In this document: positions 57,993 through 64,000 of the stretch, in pieces | How the letters are laid out: each line of letters opens with the position of its first letter | How positions within the stretch are numbered: position 1 is the stretch's first letter | DNA from: Terrihalobacillus insolitus | GTDB taxonomy: Bacteria > Bacillota > Bacilli > Bacillales > Amphibacillaceae | Assembly (NCBI RefSeq): GCF_028416575.1 | Contig: NZ_JAMQKB010000003.1 | Coordinates: 62,001-126,000, forward strand | Length of the DNA stretch: 64,000 nucleotides | Direction: 5' to 3' | Position numbers and translations under genes: made by a program | The notes under the pieces: generated by a model | Told to the model about the DNA's origin: nothing | Databases searched by the model: none | The model's input: only the letters and a program-made list of their open reading frames with translations

Positions 57993-58265
57993 TTATGACA
58001 GAAAAAGATACACATATAAAATTACTTGTAGCAAAGCGACAATAGGTAGTCCGTACTTAAATTGTAGATGTTTCGTTTTGTGACGAAATGTTCGCATACC
58101 ATAATACGCTCCGATTGCACCACCAAATAACGTTAGCAACCAAAGTCGGCGTTCTGGGATTCTCCAATGTTTACTCTTTGACCTCCGTTTGTCTACTCCC
58201 ATTGTAAAAAAGGCTGTGATATTGATGATTCCAAAATAGGTGATAATCAAAATAATTTCATCCAT
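57993..58265 (-). CDS. ysdA: DUF1294 membrane protein YsdA
   Basis: A 90-residue protein. Two or three hydrophobic segments flank the family motif GVDKRRSKSKHWRIPERRLWLLTLFGGAIGA in parts (about 23-53). Function is unknown. It lies downstream of rplT in the same direction, as in B. subtilis. Confidence 0.92.
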   Translation of the reverse strand: MDEIILIITYFGIINITAFFTMGVDKRRSKSKHWRIPERRLWLLTLFGGAIGAYYGMRTFRHKTKHLQFKYGLPIVALLQVILYVYLFLS

Positions 58266-58310
58266 TTACCTAAACACATCCCTTTTTTGTTGATAAAAAT
58301 ATTGCATCAG

Positions 58311-58344
58311 AAAAGACCATTTCCTTAAGGAAATGGTCTTTTTG
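58311..58344 (-). terminator. Terminator after rplT
   Basis: AAAAAGACCATTTCC-TTAA-GGAAATGGTCTTTTC hairpin. Confidence 0.88.
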
Positions 58345-58348
58345 TTTC

Positions 58349-58705
58349 TTATTTTAGTGCTGTTTTTGCCTTTTCAGCAAGTTGGCTAAATGCCTTTTCA
58401 TCATTAATCGCAAGATCAGAAAGCATTTTACGATTCACTTCAATACCAGCTTGTTTTAAACCGTACATTAAGCGGCTATATGAAAGATCGTTATTACGTG
58501 CTGCTGCATTTATACGAGCGATCCATAGTTTGCGGAATTCGCGTTTTTTCTGTCTGCGGTCACGATAAGCATACTGACCTGATTTCATTACCTGTTGTTT
58601 TGCTGTTTTAAATAAAGCATGTTTTGAACCGTAATAACCTTTAGCTAATTTAAGCACACGTTTACGACGTCTGCGTGTAACTGTTCCACCTTTAACACGT
58701 GGCAT
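58349..58705 (-). CDS. rplT: Ribosomal protein L20
   Basis: Structural 50S protein and autogenous repressor of its operon, 118 residues. MPRVKGG start, [19 protein letters not shown] and the [15 protein letters not shown] tail segment are invariant in style. It is the last gene of infC-rpmI-rplT. Confidence 0.98.
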   Translation of the reverse strand: MPRVKGGTVTRRRRKRVLKLAKGYYGSKHALFKTAKQQVMKSGQYAYRDRRQKKREFRKLWIARINAAARNNDLSYSRLMYGLKQAGIEVNRKMLSDLAINDEKAFSQLAEKAKTALK

Positions 58706-58751
58706 AGTTGTTCCCTCCTATATATGAACCAGTCTGGTTAGTCAAATTGTT

Positions 58752-58949
58752 TTATTTATTTGGTAGCATTGTTTTAATACGCTTGTAGTCTCCTGAAGAA
58801 ACGACCGTTGCTTTACGAAGCTTACGTTTTTGTTTTTGAGATTTGTTAGCGAATAAGTGACTTGTATATGCATGGGATCGCTTAAGCTTCCCTGAACCAG
58901 TTCTTCTAAAACGCTTTTGAGAACCTTTATGGGTTTTCATTTTTGGCAT
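58752..58949 (-). CDS. rpmI: Ribosomal protein L35
   Basis: A basic 65-residue 50S protein. [20 protein letters not shown] (in this order) and the [17 protein letters not shown] segment are typical. AAGGAGG precedes the ATG. Confidence 0.98.
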   Translation of the reverse strand: MPKMKTHKGSQKRFRRTGSGKLKRSHAYTSHLFANKSQKQKRKLRKATVVSSGDYKRIKTMLPNK

Positions 58950-58987
58950 GTGTAGTTCCTCCTTGAATGCTTATCTCACAACTCTAT

Positions 58988-59506
58988 TTATTTCTCATTA
59001 ATTGGGGCTAGCATGATAAACATGCTTCGACCTTCCATTTTTGCTTTTTGCTCAACAGTGGAAATGTCTTTACACGCATCTGCCATACGCTCTAGCACTT
59101 CTTGACCAATTTCTTTATGCGTTATGGCACGCCCACGAAAACGAATTGAAGCCTTTACTTTATCTCCTTTTTCGAGGAATTTTCTTGCATTACGTAACTT
59201 CGTATTAAAGTCATGTTCCTCAATGCCAGGACTTAGGCGGACTTCTTTTACGTTAATAACCTTTTGCTTTTTGCGTGCTTCTTTATCTTTCTTTTGTTGT
59301 TCAAAACGGTATTTTCCGTAATCCATGATCCGGCATACCGGTGGTTTTGCATTAGGAGCAACTAAGACAAGGTCTAAGTTCCTTGTTTGTGCAATTTCTA
59401 ATGCGTCTTGGCGTGATTTCACACCAAGCTGATCTCCATTTGAATCAATGAGACGAACCTCGCGTGCGCGTATTTTCTCATTGACGTTCATATCCTTGCT
59501 AATAAT
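58988..59506 (-). CDS. infC: Translation initiation factor IF-3
   Basis: Keeps 30S subunits free and checks start codons. GGAGGTGGCTG leads into ATT ATT AGC AAG GAT, which gives MISKD as in other Bacillaceae, so the start is the rare ATT at 59506 and the protein has 172 residues. [22 protein letters not shown] (in parts, about 50-71) and the C-terminal domain with [10 protein letters not shown] are typical. Use of AUU allows IF-3 to limit its own synthesis, as known in enteric bacteria. Confidence 0.95.
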   Translation of the reverse strand: MISKDMNVNEKIRAREVRLIDSNGDQLGVKSRQDALEIAQTRNLDLVLVAPNAKPPVCRIMDYGKYRFEQQKKDKEARKKQKVINVKEVRLSPGIEEHDFNTKLRNARKFLEKGDKVKASIRFRGRAITHKEIGQEVLERMADACKDISTVEQKAKMEGRSMFIMLAPINEK

Positions 59507-59564
59507 CAGCCACCTCCATGTTTTTTTAGCAAATACTCCATGCATTCCCTCGACAAGTAAATGA

Positions 59565-59705
59565 TCACATAAAAAAAGTGTCGGCACATACTACACCCAC
59601 ACGTCTTCTGTATATCAGAATAATTACCTGTCAACTGCCATTGGCGTCAATCAGGTGAGAAGCGGGTGCTTCTACTTGTCTCAGATCGCTCATTTAATTT
59701 TTACT
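59565..59705 (-). ncRNA. L20 leader (autoregulatory) of infC-rpmI-rplT
   Basis: The minus strand carries GAAGCACCCGCTTCTCACCTG, GATTGACGCC and GGCAGTTGACAGGT, the conserved rRNA-like L20-binding fold. It ends in a GTGTGGGTG...GCCGACACTTTTTTT terminator near 59573-59605. L20 binding should favour termination. Confidence 0.85.
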
Positions 59706-59802
59706 TTTAATATATTACCATGATTTTATTTAACTGTCAACCAGTCTGTTGATCATTTGACGCGTTTAGAAAAACACGTTTAGTTATATTTTAATCCAAA
59801 TT

Positions 59803-60099
59803 AACACTTATTTAAAAAGGATGTTCAAAAAGGCACCAAATGATAAGCGGCGCATCTCAGGCCCACACGATGTGGGTCATGCAGGCGTTGCCACAGGACG
59901 TGGCGGTCTTAGCCTGTATTCCTTAAATGGCTTGTTTTTCCGTTCCTTGGAAAAGAAATCCGCTTTTCCTGCGTGCGAAGTTTATTCGGGGAAGCATTCC
60001 TTTTGCTCACGTATTAAAAGCATACGCTACGCTACTCAAAACTACGCCGCCTCGACCTGCTTGCTTCTAATTTGCCGACTTTTTGAACACTTATTTAAA
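59803..60099. repeat. GTTCAAAAAGTC repeat, 280-bp form, upstream of infC
   Basis: Inverted, nearly identical copy of 49166-49457. GGATGTTCAAAAAGGCACC at the left, GCCGACTTTTTGAACAC at the right. AACACTTATTTAAA occurs at both borders (59803-59816 and 60086-60099). Its R-type end faces the infC leader. Confidence 0.85.
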
Positions 60100-60101
60100 G
60101 T

Positions 60102-60143
60102 AAAAAATGAGATTTTCATTCCTTTGGGTGAAAATCTCATTTT
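60102..60143 (-). terminator. Terminator after thrS
   Basis: AAAATGAGATTTTCACCC...GGAATGAAAATCTCATTTTT hairpin with T-run on the minus strand. Confidence 0.85.
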
Positions 60144-60149
60144 AATGGC

Positions 60150-62099
60150 TTATTTTTTACGTAAAGACTTATCGTCAATTTCCTGCTTGATTGCAGTAAC
60201 GAAGTTCTCTAAAGGTTTTGTTTCAGAATTTTTCTCCCCGTAACGGCGTACATTTACTGCTTTCTCTTCGATCTCCTTATCCCCGACTACGAGCGCAAAT
60301 GGAATCTTTTGCATCTGAGCTTCGCGTATTTTATAGCCAATCTTTTCATCTCTTTCGTCTACTTCCACACGTATTCCATTATAACGTAGATCCTCTTCCA
60401 CTTTTCTTGCATAATCTAAGTGGACATCAGCTGATACTGGAATAACCTTTACTTGAATCGGTGCTAGCCAGGTTGGGAAAGCTCCTTTATACTCTTCAAT
60501 CAAGAAGGCAACAAAGCGTTCCATAGTCGATACTACTCCACGGTGGATCACGACCGGACGATGCTCTTTTCCATCTTCACCAATGTACGTAAGATCAAAT
60601 CGATCTGGTAAATGGAAGTCTAGCTGGACAGTAGAAAGTGTTTCGTCTTTTCCTAAAGCCGTTTTTACTTGGACATCTAGTTTGGGACCATAGAAGGCAG
60701 CTTCGCCTTCAGCCTCAACATAATCAAGCTCCATATCTTCCATTGTTTCTTTCAGCATTGCTTGTGCCTTTTCCCACATTTCATCGTTATCCACATACTT
60801 TTCGGTGTCTTCCGGGTCACGGTAAGAAAGGCGGAAATAATAATTGTCAATCCCAAAATCCTTATAGACAGCTTGAACGAGCTTCACGACACGGATGAAT
60901 TCATCTTTAAGTTGGTCTGGTCTAGCAAAAATATGTGCATCATTTAATGTCATCGCCCGAACGCGCTGTAATCCTGCAAGTGCACCTGACATTTCGTGCC
61001 TGTGCATTGTTCCAAGTTCAGCGATTCGAACTGGCAAATTCCGATAGCTATGGAGCTGGTTTTTGTATACCATCATATGATGGGGACAGTTCATTGGTCT
61101 TAAAACCAGATCCTCATTATCCATTTCAAGTGTTGGAAACATGTCATCCTTATAATGATCCCAGTGACCGCTTGTTTTATACAATTCAACGCTGCCCAAT
61201 ACAGGAGTGTATACGTGATTGTAGCCTAGACGTTCTTCTATATCCACAATGTATCGCTCAATTGTACGGCGAATGGTTGCCCCTTTCGGAAGCCAAAGTG
61301 GTAAACCTTGCCCTACCTGTTGGGAAACGGTAAACAATTCGAGTTCCTTCCCAAGTTTACGGTGATCACGTTCCTTCGCTTCTTCACGAAGACGTAAATA
61401 TTCGGCAAGCTGTCCTTTTTTCTCAAATGCTGTTCCATAAATACGTTGCAGCATTTTATTGTTACTGTCCCCACGCCAGTAAGCGCCCGAAATACTTAGA
61501 AGCTTAAACACTTTTATTTTACTTGTTGCTGGAACATGGATCCCCCGACAAAGATCAAAAAATTCGCCTTGCTCATAAATAGAAACGGTTTCCCCTTCAG
61601 GAATTGCTTCAATTAGCTCTAATTTAAGCTCATCACCAATTTCCTTAAAACGTGAGATAGCTTCTTCTCTTGCTATTTCTTTACGAACAATTTCTAAATT
61701 TTCATCTACAATCCTCTGCATTTCCTTTTCAATGTGCGGCAAATCCTCTGGAGTAATTGACTCCTCCATGTCGATATCGTAATAAAATCCATTTTCGATT
61801 GTTGGTCCAACTCCCAAGTTCACATTACCATATAGTCGTTTAATCGCCTGTGCCATTAAATGCGCTGTTGAGTGCCGAAGAATATCAATGCCTTCTTCAT
61901 TTTTAGACGTAATAATTTCTATTTTCCCGTCTGACGGAAGCTTCGCACGTAAATCGTACGCTTTACCATCAAGCTTCACTGCCAACGCCTGTTTTTTTAG
62001 TCCAGGAGAAATGGAAGCTGCTATATCTTCTCCTGTCGTTCCTTGCGGGAATTCCTTCTTAGCTCCGTCTGGAAATGTAATGATCATTGAATTTTCCAT
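60150..62099 (-). CDS. thrS: Threonyl-tRNA synthetase
   Basis: ATG 62099 ([12 protein letters not shown]) after AGGAGG gives 649 residues. TGS domain (about 3-65), editing domain with [10 protein letters not shown] (about 73-82) and the HVPATSK region (about 190), class II core with zinc site in [10 protein letters not shown] (about 338) and HRHEMSGAL, motif 3 near [16 protein letters not shown], and the anticodon domain at about 545-645. Controlled by a T-box. Confidence 0.97.
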   Translation of the reverse strand: MENSMIITFPDGAKKEFPQGTTGEDIAASISPGLKKQALAVKLDGKAYDLRAKLPSDGKIEIITSKNEEGIDILRHSTAHLMAQAIKRLYGNVNLGVGPTIENGFYYDIDMEESITPEDLPHIEKEMQRIVDENLEIVRKEIAREEAISRFKEIGDELKLELIEAIPEGETVSIYEQGEFFDLCRGIHVPATSKIKVFKLLSISGAYWRGDSNNKMLQRIYGTAFEKKGQLAEYLRLREEAKERDHRKLGKELELFTVSQQVGQGLPLWLPKGATIRRTIERYIVDIEERLGYNHVYTPVLGSVELYKTSGHWDHYKDDMFPTLEMDNEDLVLRPMNCPHHMMVYKNQLHSYRNLPVRIAELGTMHRHEMSGALAGLQRVRAMTLNDAHIFARPDQLKDEFIRVVKLVQAVYKDFGIDNYYFRLSYRDPEDTEKYVDNDEMWEKAQAMLKETMEDMELDYVEAEGEAAFYGPKLDVQVKTALGKDETLSTVQLDFHLPDRFDLTYIGEDGKEHRPVVIHRGVVSTMERFVAFLIEEYKGAFPTWLAPIQVKVIPVSADVHLDYARKVEEDLRYNGIRVEVDERDEKIGYKIREAQMQKIPFALVVGDKEIEEKAVNVRRYGEKNSETKPLENFVTAIKQEIDDKSLRKK

Positions 62100-62125
62100 T
62101 TGTTTTCCTCCTTTTTCTACAACTA

Positions 62126-62380
62126 AAAAAACGCCCATCCCTCTGCATAACTGCAAAGGGACGAGCGTTGGTCTCGTGGTTCCACCCTAATTCCCGTATT
62201 TCTACGGCTTCTTACATCATTAACGCTGATTTAGACGTTGCTGCCTACTAATCGGTTCAGAAGCAAAGTTTAGAGGTGGTAGTCAACTGTTTCCATACAG
62301 GAAGCTTCCAGCCAATGGCTTCCCTCTCTCGCGTATTTCCCACAAATGACCTTGTCCTCATCAAAACGGATCAAACTATT
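62126..62380 (-). ncRNA. T-box leader of thrS
   Basis: T-box core AGGGTGGAACCACG at 62175-62188, followed by the terminator hairpin ACGCTCGTCCC...GGGATGGGCGT with T-run (62126-62168). The Stem I region extends to about 62380. An ACC triplet in the region near 62280 may be the specifier, but I am not certain. Confidence 0.9.
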
Positions 62381-62452
62381 ATTTTTAATATGAACGTATT
62401 ATAGCCTTTAAAATTAAAAAAATCAAGTGCTCTTTATTTATTTTTTAAATTA

Positions 62453-62617
62453 CTTAAAGTGTGTGTTCAAAAAGTCGGCAAATTAGAAGCAAGCAGGTCG
62501 AGGCGGCGTAGTTTTGAGTAACGGAACGTATGCTTTTAATACGTGAGTAACGGAAAAACAAGCCAACGAAGAGATGCGCAGCTTATCATTTGGTGACTTT
62601 TTGAACAACCTCTTAAA
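62453..62617. repeat. GTTCAAAAAGTC repeat, 150-bp form, between ytxC and thrS
   Basis: AAGTGTGTGTTCAAAAAGTC at the left and GGTGACTTTTTGAACAACCTCTTA at the right. CTTAAA is found at both borders, and the right one contains the ytxC stop (62613-62615). It shares the GGCAAATTAGAAGCAAGCAG block with the long copies but lacks their two central hairpin blocks. Confidence 0.85.
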
Positions 62618-63434
62618 ACGGAAATTGATGAGAATGTTTTCGTTTTACTTTCTCTTGGAATATATTCATGATCGTTGTCGTTTTTGGCTCGGAGGGATCG
62701 TCTCCATAAATGTTAATTTCTTTCGGTGCCATTGCTAGCAATGGTGTAATATTCATCTCATTTGAATCCAATCCAACGATGTATAGAGGTTCATGTTGCA
62801 TTAATGCTTTTAACTCCATGTGTGATAGTAGTTTCCCATTTTCATTGTAAAAAGAAAAGTTCGTACCTTGTAAAACGTGAATCGCTTTGTATTTCGACTT
62901 TTTCTTTGCCACATACTCCCTTAATGATTGCACAAATGATTGATAATCCTCTTCTCTTTTAAATTCATCAATAGCAAGACCAACGACTTCGATCAATTCT
63001 TCACGAAAGTTTTTAAAGCGAAACTTCATGATCGAATCAAAGTAGATCGGTGATTCTTCACGATTGACCCAAAACAAAGTTAGTAGCATATCCCTTGGTC
63101 TGTTGTCTTTCACTATATCCGCTAAGTCTGCATCTTCTCCAGCAATAATCGCTTGTGCCAGAGATGCAATTCGGTTGATTTCTTCTTTGTGCTTGTAATA
63201 GTAACACGTCTTAATAATGTCGATAATCCAATGAATTTCTCTATGCTGTATGAATACATCCGACAACGCATGGGCGACAGGCAATCCTATTTTCGACTTG
63301 TCCTCCATTATTTTTACTTGATTACCAATCGACACATCTGTTTTCCAAACAATATTTAGCTTGTTATCGTATGTAAATAATCGATCACAAAATGTTACTG
63401 TCTCTTCCTTTGACTCAAAATAAACTTCAAGCAA
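62613..63434 (-). CDS. ytxC: YtxC-like protein, sporulation-associated family
   Basis: A 273-residue protein (B. subtilis YtxC 281) with TTG start seven bases after GAGGGTG. No catalytic motif is recognised. The family (DUF in spore formers) is conserved next to dnaI and thrS, which is the main basis for the name. The stop codon lies in a repeat terminus. Confidence 0.88.
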   Translation of the reverse strand: MLEVYFESKEETVTFCDRLFTYDNKLNIVWKTDVSIGNQVKIMEDKSKIGLPVAHALSDVFIQHREIHWIIDIIKTCYYYKHKEEINRIASLAQAIIAGEDADLADIVKDNRPRDMLLTLFWVNREESPIYFDSIMKFRFKNFREELIEVVGLAIDEFKREEDYQSFVQSLREYVAKKKSKYKAIHVLQGTNFSFYNENGKLLSHMELKALMQHEPLYIVGLDSNEMNITPLLAMAPKEINIYGDDPSEPKTTTIMNIFQEKVKRKHSHQFPF

Positions 63435-63543
63435 TCCATATCACCCTCATCACGATCAAACTGATACATTATATGGGTGATTTGTGCAAATAATGAGTAT
63501 TTCATTTAAAAATACCATTCCTAGCTTGTGCTTTGTCCTTCTA

Positions 63544-63571
63544 ATAGAGCTTTTAGAACACACACTTTTAT
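63544..63571. repeat. Possible second fused remnant of the repeat
   Basis: ATAGAGCTTTTAGAACACACACTTTT resembles the fused form at 2977-3010: one complete terminus (GAACACACACTTTT) and a damaged opposite end. Confidence 0.35.
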
Positions 63572-63600
63572 CGTTTCTTCTTTACCCGATTCTTTTTAAC

Positions 63601-63631
63601 ACAAAAAGCCCACACTTAAGCAGTATGGGCC
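63601..63631 (-). terminator. Terminator after dnaI
   Basis: GGCCCATACTGC-TTAA-GTGTGGGCTTTTTGTG on the minus strand. The bases between it and the dnaI stop (63633-63657) resemble the end of the IS605-like fragments. Confidence 0.75.
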
Positions 63632-63654
63632 GAAACACTAAAACCATTTAATGA

Positions 63655-64000
63655 TTACATTCTTCGGTTTTTACCATATAGTGGTACTTCCCTACTTACT
63701 TGCTTGATCCGTTCGATAATCCTTCCTGCTTTAACTGTTTCAGTATCTCCTCGATTCGTCGTTGCTAGGTGCTGTTCAAGCTGCTTCAAGCTGTAGTTGG
63801 AAGTGAAAAAGACAGGCAGACGTTCCATCATTCGATATTGCAAAATGGAGCCCAAAATTTCATCTCTAAACCAGGCGGATTGAGATTCTGCTCCGATATC
63901 ATCAAGCATGAGTACAGGTGTTTTTTTAAAGTGTTCTATTTTTTGGTTGATAGAATCATCTTTTAATGACGCCTTTATTGCACGGACAAATTCAGGCATA
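63655..64000 (-). CDS. dnaI: Primosomal helicase loader DnaI, C-terminal part
   Basis: AAA+ loader of DnaC helicase at origins and restart sites. Only the last 115 or so codons lie in the window. VLMLDDIGAES (Walker B), SWFRDEILGSILQYRM, FTSNYSLKQLEQHLA (sensor 1) and RIIERIKQ (sensor 2 region) identify it. The gene continues beyond the right edge; ytxB, which follows dnaI in B. subtilis, is not present between it and ytxC. Confidence 0.95.
   Translation of the reverse strand, partial: MPEFVRAIKASLKDDSINQKIEHFKKTPVLMLDDIGAESQSAWFRDEILGSILQYRMMERLPVFFTSNYSLKQLEQHLATTNRGDTETVKAGRIIERIKQVSREVPLYGKNRRM

Noticed and set aside
59507..59587. ATG-started extension of infC
   Set aside because: It runs through the L20 leader terminator region; the conserved start is the ATT codon after GGAGGTGG.
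1..64000. CRISPR arrays, prophage genes or complete insertion sequences
   Set aside because: No regularly spaced direct repeats and no transposase, integrase or phage structural genes were found on either strand.

Overview
The window is a chromosomal segment from a low-GC, endospore-forming member of the Bacillaceae. It carries spoVID, ysxE, gerM, gerE, sspI and lonB, three T-box leaders, an L20 leader and the ATT-initiated infC. Gene order follows the Bacillus subtilis dnaI-thrS-infC-pheST-zapA-mutS2-etf-uvrC-sdh-racE-rph-clpX-lon-hem-valS block almost perfectly, read on the minus strand. AT-rich intergenic DNA, frequent TTG/GTG starts and a compact gene set suggest a halotolerant genus near Oceanobacillus, Virgibacillus or Gracilibacillus. 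The genus is an inference, the family is not.

Layout from left to right. 1-5.4 kb: valS (3' end cut by the window edge) with its T-box, a small membrane protein, and the spore genes ysxE and spoVID. 5.5-12 kb: haem operon hemA-hemX-hemC-hemD-hemB-hemL. 12.2-21 kb: a YsxD-like membrane protein and the proteostasis genes engB, lonA, lonB, clpX and tig. 21-28.7 kb: a TPR protein, tRNA-Arg and tRNA-Gly, a metallophosphatase, rdgB, rph, gerM, racE, a MarR regulator, gerE and a thioesterase. 28.8-35 kb: sdhCAB, yslB, uvrC, trxA. 35-37 kb: an accessory pocket (DUF318-type permease, a small SASP-like protein). 37-42.3 kb: beta-oxidation genes etfA, etfB, an enoyl-CoA hydratase, fadR with a perfect-looking FadR operator, and lcfA. 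42.3-49.2 kb: DUF350 protein, mutS2, polX, cvpA, zapA, rnhC. 49.5-58.3 kb: pheT, pheS with T-box, an rRNA methylase, sspI, a lytic transglycosylase, an M42 peptidase, a dimeric dUTPase, a TVP38 protein, ysdA. 58.3-64 kb: rplT, rpmI, infC with L20 leader, thrS with T-box, ytxC and the 3' end of dnaI.

The most unusual content lies between the genes. A family of small non-coding repeats has about 20-bp terminal inverted repeats around a GTTCAAAAAGTC core and occurs about fourteen times, from a 24-bp end-to-end fused form through about 50, 110 and 155 bp to two almost identical 280-bp copies in inverted orientation. Several copies are flanked by 5-9 bp direct repeats. In seven cases (hemA, rdgB, etfA, yshE, polX, rnhC, ytxC) a terminus touches or overlaps the TAA stop codon of the adjacent gene. 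One end carries an outward -35-like sequence and may supply the promoter of pheST. Two further copies, in inverted orientation, join one such terminus to a multi-hairpin segment that looks like the right end (omega-RNA region) of an IS200/IS605 tnpB element, with no transposase gene present. A 5' fragment of tRNA-Gly lies next to the intact gene.
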